Origin: Streptomyces physcomitrii
GTDB taxonomy: Bacteria; Actinomycetota; Actinomycetes; Streptomycetales; Streptomycetaceae
NCBI RefSeq assembly: GCF_012273655.1
Contig: NZ_JAAWWP010000002.1
Coordinates: 62,001 to 126,000 of the forward strand
Reading direction: 5' to 3'
Length of the DNA stretch: 64,000 nt
Shown here piece after piece: positions 9,820 through 18,698 of the stretch. The notes beneath the pieces were generated by a model. It was not told the DNA's origin. It saw only the letters and a program-made list of their open reading frames with translations, and ran no database searches. The position numbers and the translations under genes are program-made. Each line of letters starts with the position of its first letter. Positions within the stretch are counted from its first letter, which is position 1.

Positions 9820-10518
9820 CTAGTACCAGTGGTTGGCCTGCCAGAAGTTCCAGGCGCCGCACGGGCTGCCGTAGCGGCCGTCCATGTAGCCGAGGCCCCA
9901 CTTGATCTGGGTGGCCGGGTTGGTCTGCCAGTCGGAGCCCGCGGAGGACATCTTGGAGCCGGGCAGGGCCTGGAAGAGACCGTAGGCACCCGAAGAGGCG
10001 TTCGTCGCGCGGTAGTTCCAGCTGGACTCGTGGTCCACGATGTTGCTGAAGCACTGGAACTGGTCCGCCGGAACCATCTGACGGGCCATCGCCTGGATCT
10101 CGCCGATGCTGTACGAGCCCTGCGTGGGGAAGTCCGAGCTGTCGCGCGAGGCGGAGCGGCTGGCGACCTTCTCCGCTTCCTTGCGCTCCTTGGCTTCCTT
10201 CTCGGCCTTCTCGGCGGCCTTCTGCTTCGAGACCGCGTCCTCGGCGGCCTGCTTGCGGGCCGCCTCCTCCGCGGACTTCTTCGCGGCCGAGTCGGCGGCG
10301 ATCGCCTGGGCGTCCGCCTGCTGGCTCAGCGAGGCCGTCTGGACCTGGGCCTGCTGGCCCGCGGGAATGTCAGCGAGGAGGGTCGCGTCGTCGGCCGTCG
10401 CCTCGAGGTTGTCCGCAGGGGTCTGGGTGCTGCCCGAGGCAACACCCACTACGGCGCCGACGGTGGTGACCGCGGTGGCCGAGGCCACTGCGAATCCCCG
10501 GACCGAAATCCGGCTCAC
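9820..10518 (-). CDS. Secreted transglycosylase SLT-domain protein
   Basis: The 232-residue exported protein probably cleaves peptidoglycan glycan strands. It has an N-terminal signal sequence (VSRISVRGFAVASATAVTTV) and a long Ala/Lys/Glu-rich coiled-coil linker (about residues 60-125). The C-terminal lysozyme-like domain carries VDHESSWNYRATN (catalytic Glu), GAYGLFQALPG and IKWGLGYMDGRYG. The GTG at 10518 is preferred because GGAAGGA lies 5-6 nt before it; an upstream ATG would add 13 residues without a good site. A 438-bp region precedes the gene. Confidence 0.88.
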   Translation of the reverse strand: MSRISVRGFAVASATAVTTVGAVVGVASGSTQTPADNLEATADDATLLADIPAGQQAQVQTASLSQQADAQAIAADSAAKKSAEEAARKQAAEDAVSKQKAAEKAEKEAKERKEAEKVASRSASRDSSDFPTQGSYSIGEIQAMARQMVPADQFQCFSNIVDHESSWNYRATNASSGAYGLFQALPGSKMSSAGSDWQTNPATQIKWGLGYMDGRYGSPCGAWNFWQANHWY

Positions 10519-10956
10519 ACGGTTTCCTTCCAGCATCGCCCGCTTAGGTGACCTCACGGGCGCAATCGTGCCCCCGACACTGGCCTCCCACTAGCTAGGT
10601 CACGGGAAGCACGGGCCCGGTGGGCAACTCCTGGGACAGAAGCGCCGCGTGGTGACTCGGGCGGCATACGACGAGCTCTATGGAGTTCTGTGGTGTGGTG
10701 CCACTGGGGACACACGTGTGTCGTATGCGGGGCCTGACAAGACCCAGACTCTGCCCTAGCGGTGGGCCGCAAGGCAATTCCCCTTGGGGTGTGAAAGCTC
10801 ACAGGCCGTTTACCCCTGGCGTTTTCCGGAAACGGGGGGACGCCGAGGCGCCGCCCGGTTAGGCTCTTCGGCCTTCCCGGACGGCGCCAACTGACCTGCG
10901 TATACGGTGAAATGGGGCTGCCCGCCCGCAAAGTGCGGCGAGGCGGACAGCGGGTT
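10519..10956. other. Long upstream region of the transglycosylase gene with a 14-bp palindrome and nested inverted repeats
   Basis: No gene is seen. GACACACGTGTGTC at 10709-10722 is a perfect palindrome. GCATACGA (10664-10671) is repeated inverted as TCGTATGC (10721-10728). TGTGA-AAGC-TCACA lies at 10790-10803 and a GTTTTCCGGAAAC-type palindrome near 10820. These suggest a structured 5' leader or operators for the transglycosylase gene, and the terminator zone of phoH. A c-di-AMP riboswitch, common before such genes, could not be recognised. Confidence 0.5.
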
Positions 10957-12279
10957 TCAGATCTGCCCGTCCTCCAGCATTTCGGTCACCAGTGCGGCGA
11001 TCTGCGACCGCTCCGATCGGGTGAGCGTGACATGCGCGAAGAGCGGATGCCCCTTCAACTTCTCCACCACGGCGACGACTCCGTCGTACCGCCCCACCCG
11101 GAGGTTGTCGCGCTGGGCGACGTCATGGGTGAGGACGACCCGGGAGTTGGCGCCGATCCGGGAGAGCACGGTCAACAGGACGTTGCGCTCCAGGGACTGC
11201 GCCTCGTCCACGATCACGAAGGCGTCGTGCAGGGAGCGTCCGCGGATGTGGGTCAGCGGCAGGACCTCCAGCATGCCGCGGGCGGTGACCTCCTCGATGA
11301 CCTCGCGGCTGGTGACCGCGGAGAGGGTGTCGAAGACGGCCTGCGCCCAGGGGCTCATCTTCTCGGCCTCGCTGCCCGGCAGATAGCCGAGCTCCTGCCC
11401 GCCCACGGCGTACAGCGGCCGGAAGACCATCACCTTCTGGTGCTGGCGGCGTTCGAGCACCGCCTCCAGTCCCGCGCAGAGCGCGAGCGCGGACTTGCCG
11501 GTGCCGGCCCGGCCGCCCATGGAGACGATGCCGACCTCCGGGTCGAGCAACAGATCGAGCGCGATGCGCTGCTCGGCGCTGCGGCCCTTGAGCCCGAAGG
11601 CCTCCCGGTCGCCGCGCACCAGGCGGACGTTGCCGTCCGGGGTGACCCGGCCCAGCGCCTTGCCCCGCTCGGACTGGATGGTCAGCCCGGTGTGCACGGG
11701 CAGCCCGTCGGCCTCGGGGACGAACAGGGTCTCCTCCTCGAAGAGCAGGTCGACCTGCTCGCCGGGGAGGGTGAGTTCGCTCATCCCGGTCCAGCCGGAG
11801 TCGGTGATGGCGAGTTCGGCGCGGTACTCCTCGGCGAGGAGCCCGACCGAGGAGGCCTTGATGCGCAGCGGCAGGTCCTTGGAGACGACGGTGACGTCGT
11901 ACCCCTCGGCCTGGAGGTTGCGCGCGACCGCGAGGATCCGGGAGTCGTTGTCCCCCAACCGGTAACCGGCGGGCAGTACGCCGGGATCGGAGTGGTTGAG
12001 TTCGACGCGCAGCGTGCCGCCCATCTCCCCGGTGGGCAGGGGTGCGTCGAGGCGCCCGTACTGCACCCGGTAGTCGTCGAGCAGGCGCAGCGCCTGCCGG
12101 GCGAAGTAACCGAGCTCGGGATGGTGCCTCTTGGCCTCCAGCTCCGTGACCACCACGACCGGCAGCACGACCTCGTGCTCGTCGAATCTGGTCAGGGCGC
12201 TCGGATCGGCGAGCAGGACGCTGGTGTCGAGTACGTAGGTGCGCCGGTCTGGCTTGTGGCGCTTTGCGCTGGTCACCAC
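10957..12279 (-). CDS. PIN-PhoH fusion protein (PhoH2-type RNA helicase/ribonuclease)
   Basis: The 440-residue protein combines an N-terminal PIN-type nuclease domain ([15 protein letters not shown], then [12 protein letters not shown] and [12 protein letters not shown], which supply the acidic residues) with a PhoH-type ATPase. The Walker [10 protein letters not shown] is at about residues 256-264 and Walker B FVIVDEAQ at about 354-361. PhoH2 proteins unwind and cleave RNA. I use a GTG start at 12279 ([15 protein letters not shown]); longer frames upstream have low-quality sequence. It is transcribed in the same direction as uppS, 480 bp away. Confidence 0.92.
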   Translation of the reverse strand: MVTSAKRHKPDRRTYVLDTSVLLADPSALTRFDEHEVVLPVVVVTELEAKRHHPELGYFARQALRLLDDYRVQYGRLDAPLPTGEMGGTLRVELNHSDPGVLPAGYRLGDNDSRILAVARNLQAEGYDVTVVSKDLPLRIKASSVGLLAEEYRAELAITDSGWTGMSELTLPGEQVDLLFEEETLFVPEADGLPVHTGLTIQSERGKALGRVTPDGNVRLVRGDREAFGLKGRSAEQRIALDLLLDPEVGIVSMGGRAGTGKSALALCAGLEAVLERRQHQKVMVFRPLYAVGGQELGYLPGSEAEKMSPWAQAVFDTLSAVTSREVIEEVTARGMLEVLPLTHIRGRSLHDAFVIVDEAQSLERNVLLTVLSRIGANSRVVLTHDVAQRDNLRVGRYDGVVAVVEKLKGHPLFAHVTLTRSERSQIAALVTEMLEDGQI

Positions 12280-12759
12280 GGAAGGACGTACCCCCTCGGA
12301 AGAGATCGGGGAGCGACACGTACGGTCGCGGGGATCCCCCCGATACCCACGGATACCGGACCGGTTCCCGGCCCCGCTGCACGGGCCGGGGACCGGCCCT
12401 CCCTGTCGCCCGCGCTCAGCACGCGGTCGTCCTGGTGCAAAGGGCCTCCCGGGCGGACGGCCCCATGCCGTCCGCTGAGATGCGACGCCCCACCCTGTCG
12501 TGCAGGGGCGTCGACCTGCTGGAGTTATGCCCGTTCGGGGTCTGCGCCATGCCAGGGCATATGACGGCAGCTGTGTGAACTCTGGGTTACCCGTGAACCC
12601 CTGAGGAAGCGGAGGCGCCTGCCCCGACCCGATTGCCCGATACGCGCAGAGCGGCCGGGCCGGTGAGGGACCGTCACCCGGAAGGCGGGTGCGCGGCATG
12701 CGGAACGGGGCGCCCGGGGCCGTACGGACGGTGGTGGGCGCGGGCCGCGGCGGTGGGGG
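12280..12759. other. Intergenic region between uppS and phoH with hairpin
   Basis: No gene is seen. GCGGACGGC / GCCGTCCGC at 12453-12475 form a 9-bp stem with a 5-nt loop, and ATGCC-AG-GGCAT lies at 12549-12560. One of these may end uppS transcription; the phoH promoter must lie to the left. Confidence 0.45.
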
Positions 12760-13521
12760 TCAGCCGCCGTAGCGGCGGTGGCGGGCGGCGTAGTCGCGCA
12801 GCGCCCGCAGGAAGTCGACCTTGCGGAAGGCCGGCCAGAAGACCTCGCAGAAGTAGTACTCGGAGTGGGCGGTCTGCCAGAGCATGAATCCGGACAGGCG
12901 CTGTTCGCCGCTGGTGCGGATGACGAGGTCCGGGTCGGGCTGGTCGCCGGTGTAGAGGTGCTGGCCGATGAGGTCGATGTCGACGATCTCGGCGAGCCCT
13001 TCGAGGGAGGTGCCCTTCTCGGAGTGGTCGAGCAGCATCGAGCGCACCGCGTCCGCGATCTCCTGGCGCCCGCCGTAGCCCACCGCGACGTTGACCACTA
13101 TCCCGTCGACGTGGGCGGTGGCCTCCTCGGCCTCCTTGATCGCGAGCTGCATCGGCGCGGGCAGCAGGTCGAGGGTGCCGACGTGGTGGACCCGCCAGCG
13201 GCCGTCGGCGGCGAGGGAGCGCACCACGTTCTCGATGATGCCGAGGAGGGGGACGAGCTCCTCCTCCGGGCGGTCGAAGTTGTCCGTGGAGAGCAGCCAG
13301 AGGGTGACGACCTCGACATCGGTCTCCGAGCACCAGCCGAGGAACTCGCCGATCTTCTCGGCCCCGGCGCGGTGGCCCTGGGCCGCCGTGGAGCCCGCGG
13401 CCTTCGCCCAGCGGCGGTTGCCGTCCATGATCACGCCGATGTGCTTGGGCACCTGGTCGTGGTCGAGTCGGCCCTCCACCCTGCGGGCGTAGAGTCCGTA
13501 CACCAGGTCGCGCAAGTTCAC
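12760..13521 (-). CDS. uppS: Isoprenyl transferase (cis-prenyl diphosphate synthase, UppS family)
   Basis: The enzyme condenses isopentenyl diphosphate onto an allylic primer to make the long polyprenyl diphosphate carrier for cell-wall synthesis. The 253-residue protein has the signature HIGVIMDGNRRWAKAAG (catalytic Asp33), the LWLLSTDNFDRP segment, and the C-terminal RTSGEQRLSGFMLWQTAHSE block with RxSGExR. The start MNLRDLVYGL is standard for actinobacteria. recO, often next to uppS in this group, is not adjacent here. Confidence 0.95.
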   Translation of the reverse strand: MNLRDLVYGLYARRVEGRLDHDQVPKHIGVIMDGNRRWAKAAGSTAAQGHRAGAEKIGEFLGWCSETDVEVVTLWLLSTDNFDRPEEELVPLLGIIENVVRSLAADGRWRVHHVGTLDLLPAPMQLAIKEAEEATAHVDGIVVNVAVGYGGRQEIADAVRSMLLDHSEKGTSLEGLAEIVDIDLIGQHLYTGDQPDPDLVIRTSGEQRLSGFMLWQTAHSEYYFCEVFWPAFRKVDFLRALRDYAARHRRYGG

Positions 13522-14477
13522 CGAGTCTCACCTCTCGCGTCATGGGGCACGGCCCCCGAAGCGCCGCCCGCCCCTGTGCGGGTACGGGGCCACGGACCCC
13601 CGGCGGGCGGGAGTTTCCGGGCGCGGCGCGGCCCTGCCGGGTTCCGCCGGCGCGGGCCCGTTGATGGTTGTCCCCCGCAGTGACCTTACCGCCGAAAGCC
13701 GTTTGGAGAGCCATCCGGCCCGGCGCCGCGGAGCCGGGGACAGGGGGCGCGCGGCGCTCTCGTACGGAGGAGGACGCGGGGAACGGATCCGCCGGTTCCG
13801 TTCGCCGTCCGGCAGTTTCCGGGGCCGGGGGCGTCCGGCGGAGAGGGGCCCGGGCGGGGAGCGAAAACGCGAGGTGGGCGGGGGGTCCGGAGGCCGGACA
13901 GAGAAAACGGGCCGGTCCGTGGGGGGGGAGACGGACCGGCCCGAGGGGGGGTTCCCACCATAACCCTTCGTGAGGGCGGACGGGTGCATCGGCGTGCCGC
14001 AACTACTCTCCGAAACGGCCGCCGGCCTCCGGGCCACCGCGAGCCGCCCGCCGCGCACCCCCGCGGAGCCCAGTCGCCCCAAGGGTTTTCACCCCGCACA
14101 CCGGCCGCCGGACCCGCCTCCTCGGCCGTACGTGACGGATCCCACCCCGGCGCGTCGTCCCCCTGAGGGGTTAAGGGCGCGTGGAACGTCCGCTTGACGC
14201 CGGTTCGCGCGGTCGCCGGGCGGGCCCGGAAAGGCGGACCGGGGCCTCGCGACCGGCGTTCCCGGGCCCGCGAGGTGGCACGGCATCGCGCGGCCCCCTC
14301 CACCGCGCGATGCCGCCCGCGCGGCTTTGCCTGCGCGAATCACCTGCGGTGAACCTATGCGAGGGGCTCCCGGCGGCGGTAGGCCGTCCGGGTAACAATG
14401 CGGGAAATCGTGGGGTGCGTCCCGGTCTCCGGGGGTGCGTTCACCGGGCGTCCGGGGCGACCGGGGCACGTCCCGGA
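13522..14477. other. 956-bp region without a convincing gene upstream of uppS
   Basis: Open frames exist on both strands but are Pro/Arg/Gly-rich with no protein-like codon pattern. The region contains a terminator-like hairpin on the minus strand (13909-13942), a TCACC-TGC-GGTGA palindrome near 14340, and a TTGACG hexamer at 14194. The uppS promoter must lie here. A minus-strand small RNA ending at the hairpin is possible. Confidence 0.5.
13909..13942 (-). terminator. Intrinsic terminator-like hairpin on the minus strand, upstream of uppS
   Basis: GGGCCGGTCCGT pairs perfectly with ACGGACCGGCCC around a 10-nt loop. Read leftward, the stem is followed by GTTTTCTCTG, a T-rich tail rare in this GC-rich genome. 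No minus-strand gene is recognised before it, so it may end a leader or small RNA. Confidence 0.6.
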
Positions 14478-15521
14478 TCAGCCGCCGCGGGGCGCCGCCG
14501 GGCGGGGCGTGCAGCCGGTGACCGCGGCGCGGCGGGAGACGACCTCGGCCTTGACGGAGCGTTCGTAGTAGACGTTGCTGCCCATCCGGGTGCGGGTCAC
14601 CAGGCCCGCGCCGTGCAGCCGGGAGAGGTGGTACGAGACCGTCGAGGGGCTGAGCCGGTGCAGATCGGCGAGCTGGGAGGTGGTCCGCGGTTCGCCGAGG
14701 CTCTTCAGGAGCCGCACCCTCGACCGGCCGAGGGCGTCGCCGGGCCCCGTCTCCGCCGCCTGCGGGACGAAGCCCCGCGGTGCGGCTTCCGCGCGCCGCG
14801 CCGCCGGATAGGCGAGCACCACCGGCGCCCCGGCCGCCGCGGGCCCCACCTCGGTGAGGTGCCCGGCGCCCAGCGCGGTGGGACAGAGGGTGAGCGGGCC
14901 GCGGGTGCGGAGGGTGAGCTCGCGGCCCTCGCGCACCCGGAGCACCTCGGCCCGGAAGTCGACTGCCGGGTGCAGCCCGCCGAGCATCGCGGCCGTTCCG
15001 CCGCGGGCGGCGATCCGGCCGCGGAGGTCGATCTCCGCCTCCACCCGGGCCGCGACCGCGGGCCAGCGCGGGGCGAGCACCCGGGCGAAGAACTCGGCGG
15101 CCTCCTCGGCGAGCCCCCGGGTGAACTCCTCACCGCCCGCGCGCAGTTGGTGGCGCAGCGCCGCCCGCCGCGGATCCCCGGCGCCCCGCGCGCCGCCGCC
15201 CGCGCCGTCGAGGTACGCGGCCAGCCGGGACGCGGGTGCGGGCCGCGCGGCGGTCAGGGCGTGCAGTTCCTCGTCGAGGGAGGGGCGGAAGGCGAGGGGG
15301 GTGAGGGGCAGCCAGGCGAAGTCGCCGGGCACCCCGCGCAGCAGGGCGAGCCGGTGCAGCCGGTGGCGCCTCAGTACGGCCGCGACCTCGCCGCCGCCCG
15401 GCAGTCCCCCGGCGCCCCGGACGGCGAGCCGGGTGTCCAGGGCCATCCGCAGGTGCGCCAGCGGCGAGACCACGAAGCGGGTGGTGGCGAGCGACCGGGC
15501 GGTCAGCTGGATCCGGATCAC
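14478..15521 (-). CDS. DUF5937/ArsR-type winged-helix transcriptional regulator
   Basis: The 347-residue protein has an N-terminal domain typical of actinobacterial DUF5937 proteins (VIRIQLTARSLATTRFVVSP). Its C-terminal ArsR-like winged helix is RVRLLKSLGEPRTTSQLADL followed by LSPSTVSYHLSRLHGAGLV and YYERS. The GTG at 15521 is chosen because GGGGG lies 5 nt upstream and the motif starts there; an upstream ATG gives a disordered extension. The regulon and ligand are unknown. It is divergent from the DinB-like gene, which has a repeat array in front of it. Confidence 0.82.
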   Translation of the reverse strand: MIRIQLTARSLATTRFVVSPLAHLRMALDTRLAVRGAGGLPGGGEVAAVLRRHRLHRLALLRGVPGDFAWLPLTPLAFRPSLDEELHALTAARPAPASRLAAYLDGAGGGARGAGDPRRAALRHQLRAGGEEFTRGLAEEAAEFFARVLAPRWPAVAARVEAEIDLRGRIAARGGTAAMLGGLHPAVDFRAEVLRVREGRELTLRTRGPLTLCPTALGAGHLTEVGPAAAGAPVVLAYPAARRAEAAPRGFVPQAAETGPGDALGRSRVRLLKSLGEPRTTSQLADLHRLSPSTVSYHLSRLHGAGLVTRTRMGSNVYYERSVKAEVVSRRAAVTGCTPRPAAPRGG

Positions 15522-15911
15522 ATGTGCCCCCAGCGGTTCGGGTACCGGCGGTGCGGCGCCGGTACCCACGATCCTGGCAGCCGCCGGGGCCGCCTTCCTC
15601 GGCCGCGGGCAGGAACTCGGGCCGCCTGCGCGGGGAGTACATGTCCTTCTGCGGTCGCACGGCCCGGCCCGGACACCGCTTCTTCCGCAGTACACCGCCG
15701 CCCTCCTGACGCGGTACGTCCCCCTGTTTCACCGGGTACGGCCGCGAGGTCAGTGGGCGCTCTCTCCTCGTAGGGCCGCGAGGTCAGTGGCCGCCTTCTC
15801 CCCGTACGGCCGCGAGGTCAACGGGTGGCTGCTCCTCACACGGCCGCCATACCCGCGGGCGCTCTCTCCTCGCACGGCCGCGATGTCAGTGGGCGTTGTT
15901 AGCTTCGGGCC
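15522..15911. other. Divergent intergenic region, about half filled by a 34-bp repeat array
   Basis: Between the ArsR-type and DinB-like genes there is no gene. The right part (15737-15906) is the five-copy 34-bp repeat listed separately. The left part (15522-15736) is plain GC-rich sequence with no feature I can name. Confidence 0.6.
15737..15906. repeat. Five-copy 34-bp tandem repeat in front of the DinB-like gene
   Basis: Units starting at 15737, 15771, 15805, 15839 and 15873 keep an exact 34-bp period. The conserved core is (T/C)A(C/G)GGCCGCGAGGTCA(G/A), followed by a variable (T)GGGCGCTCTCTCCT-type half. Copy 4 is the most diverged. The array ends 6 bp before the ATG at 15912, so the gene's promoter and leader lie within it. 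Confidence 0.92.
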
Positions 15912-16412
15912 ATGACGAGCAGCAGTGATCCCGCGCGCATCGACGAGAAGAGCGCGCTGCGCGAGAGCCTGGACCGGCACCGCGACGCCGTGCGGTGGAA
16001 ACTCGAGGGTCTGGACGAGGAGCAGCTCCGACGGCCCATGACGCCCTCCGGCAGCAATCTCGCGGGGCTGGTCAAGCATCTGGCCTCGGTGGAGTACGGC
16101 TGGTTCTGCGAGACCTTCGGGCGCCAGGTGGAGCCGCTGTGGTTCGACCCGGCGAGCGAGGAGGACATGAGCCTCGGCCCCGGGGAGACCTCGGCGCAGA
16201 TCCTCGCCTTCCACGACCGCGCCCGGGCCGCCGCCGACGCGGTCATCGAGGAGTTGCCGCTGGACGCGCTCGGCACCTCCTGGCGGGGCGTTACGGTCTC
16301 GCTGCGCTGGGTGCTGGTGCACATGGTCGAGGAGGTCGCCCGGCACGCGGGGCACATCGACATCCTGCGGGAGCTGATCGACGGGGCGGCGGGCGACCAC
16401 CGGCGGAGCTGA
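15912..16412 (+). CDS. DinB-like (DUF664) family protein
   Basis: The 166-residue four-helix-bundle protein belongs to the DinB/DUF664 group, metal-binding proteins that include mycothiol-dependent transferases. The likely metal ligands are the His in LVKHLASVEYGW and the two His in VHMVEEVARHAGHID (HxxxH spacing from RHAGH). Length is normal. The start ATG directly follows the 34-bp repeat array. The substrate is unknown. Confidence 0.85.
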   Translation: MTSSSDPARIDEKSALRESLDRHRDAVRWKLEGLDEEQLRRPMTPSGSNLAGLVKHLASVEYGWFCETFGRQVEPLWFDPASEEDMSLGPGETSAQILAFHDRARAAADAVIEELPLDALGTSWRGVTVSLRWVLVHMVEEVARHAGHIDILRELIDGAAGDHRRS

Positions 16413-16479
16413 GGGCGGGCGGAGCCGGTCGCGCCCGCCCGGTGCGGCCGTCCGGGCCGGTGAACCGCCGCGCCCCGGC

Positions 16480-16503
16480 CGTCCGTTCACTTAGTGAAGG
16501 ACG
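16480..16503 (+). promoter_or_regulatory. Palindromic element TTCACTTAGTGAA flanked by CGTCC/GGACG
   Basis: TTCACT-T-AGTGAA (16486-16498) is a perfect palindrome extended by CGTCC and GGACG, giving an 11-bp stem with one bulge. It lies 68 bp after the DinB-like stop and 33 bp before the -35 box of the GH3 gene. It could be the terminator of the former or an operator of the latter. Confidence 0.5.
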
Positions 16504-16535
16504 GGCGGCCGGACGAGCGCTTCTCGCTTGAAGTC

Positions 16536-16564
16536 TTGACAGTCATCCGACAAGCCGGGAAATT
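16536..16564 (+). promoter_or_regulatory. Likely promoter of the GH3 glycosidase gene
   Basis: TTGACA at 16536-16541 matches the -35 consensus. With a 17-bp spacer a weak -10 GAAATT lies at 16559-16564. The leader to the chosen start would be about 150 nt. Confidence 0.5.
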
Positions 16565-16721
16565 CTCTGCCGGGCGCCGATGCGACGTCAGGGACATGTC
16601 GGCACCCGGCCGTTGCTGTCGTTTCCGCACGGAACCGCACCTTCAGCCGCCACCGTCGATCGGCTCCACCCGGTGCGGGGACGTCCCGGGGGCCGGTCCC
16701 AATGCAGGGATGGACGTCTTG

Positions 16722-18698
16722 ATGCACCCCCACGATTCCGGCCGCCGGCCCAGAGCCGCCGGATCCCGCCGCCTCACCGGCGCGCTGCTCGCCACCGCCG
16801 GGCTCCTCGCCGGAGCCCTGTCCGCGCCCACCGTGGCCGGGGCGGTCTCCTCCGACGACGGGAAGAGCAGCGCGAAGGCGCCGTACCAGAACGCGAAGCT
16901 GCCCGTGGAGCGGCGGGTCGAGGACCTGCTCGGGCGGATGACGCTCAAGGAGAAGGCCGGCCAGATGACGCAGGCCGAGCGCATCGCGGTCGACGAGGAC
17001 CGGGACCAGATCACCGAACTCGGCCTCGGCTCCCTGCTGTCCGGCGGCGGCTCGACCCCGAAGTCCAACACCCCCGAGGGCTGGGCGGACATGGTCGACG
17101 AGTTCCAGGAGAAGGCGCTCGACACCCGCCTGGGCATCCCGCTGCTCTACGGGGTCGACTCGGTGCACGGCCACAACAACCTGGTCGGCGCCACCGTCTT
17201 CCCGCACAACCTCGGCCTCGGCGCCACCCGCGACCCGAAGCTGGTGGAGAAGGCCGCGCACATCACCGCCACCGAGACCCGCGCCACCGGCCCGCAGTGG
17301 GCCTTCGCGCCCTGCGTCTGCGTGGTGCGCGATGTCCGCTGGGGCCGCAGCTACGAGAGCTACGGCGAGGACCCGAAGCTCGTCACCAGCATGGAGACCG
17401 CCATCGACGGGCTCCAGGGCAAGAAGACCAAGGACCTCGCCCGCCCGGACCGCGTCCTCGCCTCCGCCAAGCACTTCGCGGGCGACGGCGACACCGAGTA
17501 CGGCTCCTCCACCAACGGGACGTACACCCTCGACCAGGGTGTAACGGTCACCTCCCGCAAGGACTTCGAGAAGACCGACCTCGCGCCGTACGTCCCCGCG
17601 GTGCAGAAGCACAAGGTCGGCACGATCATGCCCTCGTACTCCAGCGTGCAGTGGACGGACGCCGACGACGCCGCGGACGGCAAGCCGGTGAAGATGAGCG
17701 CCCACAAGGAGCTGCTCACCGGGACCCTGAAGAAGAAGATCGGCTTCGAGGGCTTCCTGATCAGCGACTGGCAGGCCATCCAGCAGCTGCCCGGCGAGTA
17801 CCCGGACCAGGTGCGCGCCTCGGTCAACGCCGGTATGGACATGTTCATGGAGCCGCACACGGCGCCGAAGTTCATCGACACGCTGATCGCCGAGGTCAAG
17901 GCGGGCCGGGTCAAGCAGAGCCGGATCGACGACGCGGTGCGCCGCATCCTGCGGACCAAGTTCCAACTCGGCCTGTTCGAGAAGCCGTTCACCGACCGGC
18001 GCAACGCGGACACCATCGGCTCCAAGAACCACCGGGCCGTCGCCCGGGAGGCCGTCGCCAAGTCGCAGGTGCTGCTGAAGAACGAGAACAAGGCGCTGCC
18101 GCTGAAGCCCTCGCAGAAGATCTACGTGGCCGGGGTCAACGCCGACGACCTCGGCAACCAGGCCGGCGGCTGGACCGTCACCTGGCAGGGCCAGTCCGGC
18201 AGCGACAACTTCCCCGGCACCTCGATCCTGGACGGCATCCGCGCCAAGGCCGACAAGCCCGACCAGGTCACCTACAGCCAGGACGCCTCCGCGCCGCTCG
18301 GGGGAAACGATGTCGGAGTCGTGGTGGTCGGTGAGACCCCCTACGCCGAGGGCATGGGCGACGTCGGCAACGAGGGCCGCACGCTGAACCTCTCCGCCGC
18401 CGACAAGGCCAACATCAAGCGGGTCTGCGGCGCCCTGGAGACCTGCGTGGTGCTCGACGTCGCGGGCCGCCCGCAGATCGTCACCGGCGAACTCCCGAAG
18501 ACCGACGCCTTCGTGATGTCCTGGCTGCCCGGCAGCGAGGGCGCGGGCGTCGCCGACGTCCTCTACGGCGACAAGCCCTTCACCGGAAAGCTCCCGGTGA
18601 GCTGGCCGCGCACCGAGGCCCAGGAGCCGATCAACGTGGGCGACAAGGACTACGACCCGCTGTTCCGCTACGGACACGGGCTCAGCCTCCGCCGCTGA
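16722..18698 (+). CDS. Secreted glycoside hydrolase family 3 (beta-glucosidase / exo-beta-glucanase)
   Basis: The 658-residue exported enzyme removes glucosyl residues from beta-linked glucans. It has a signal peptide (RRLTGALLATAGLLAGALSA). The GH3 TIM-barrel contains KHFAGDG and GFLISDWQAI, where Asp349 is the nucleophile; the alpha/beta sandwich domain ends in FRYGHGLSL. Overall similarity is to the plant-type exo-1,3/1,4-glucanase branch. Several in-frame starts exist; the ATG at 16722 leaves a standard signal peptide and has AGGGA about 10 nt upstream. It appears monocistronic, with its own terminator. Confidence 0.9.
   Translation: MHPHDSGRRPRAAGSRRLTGALLATAGLLAGALSAPTVAGAVSSDDGKSSAKAPYQNAKLPVERRVEDLLGRMTLKEKAGQMTQAERIAVDEDRDQITELGLGSLLSGGGSTPKSNTPEGWADMVDEFQEKALDTRLGIPLLYGVDSVHGHNNLVGATVFPHNLGLGATRDPKLVEKAAHITATETRATGPQWAFAPCVCVVRDVRWGRSYESYGEDPKLVTSMETAIDGLQGKKTKDLARPDRVLASAKHFAGDGDTEYGSSTNGTYTLDQGVTVTSRKDFEKTDLAPYVPAVQKHKVGTIMPSYSSVQWTDADDAADGKPVKMSAHKELLTGTLKKKIGFEGFLISDWQAIQQLPGEYPDQVRASVNAGMDMFMEPHTAPKFIDTLIAEVKAGRVKQSRIDDAVRRILRTKFQLGLFEKPFTDRRNADTIGSKNHRAVAREAVAKSQVLLKNENKALPLKPSQKIYVAGVNADDLGNQAGGWTVTWQGQSGSDNFPGTSILDGIRAKADKPDQVTYSQDASAPLGGNDVGVVVVGETPYAEGMGDVGNEGRTLNLSAADKANIKRVCGALETCVVLDVAGRPQIVTGELPKTDAFVMSWLPGSEGAGVADVLYGDKPFTGKLPVSWPRTEAQEPINVGDKDYDPLFRYGHGLSLRR

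Larger units (their letters stand above)
16413..16721. other. Intergenic region with palindromic hairpin and GH3 promoter
   Basis: The 309 bp before the GH3 start contain a hairpin at 16480-16503 and a TTGACA promoter at 16536, both listed separately. An open frame here is continuous with the GH3 gene, but I do not consider it translated because a better start and signal peptide follow at 16722. Confidence 0.5.

Noticed and set aside
10519..10956. c-di-AMP (ydaO) riboswitch before the transglycosylase gene
   Set aside because: I compared the leader by eye with the conserved GGGGACC, GGGGUGAA and CCGUCAGCUAACCUCGUAGGC-type blocks; only weak partial matches exist. A covariance-model search would decide.
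15737..15906. Repeat array considered as a CRISPR
   Set aside because: The units are contiguous with no unique spacers of constant length, and no cas gene is present.
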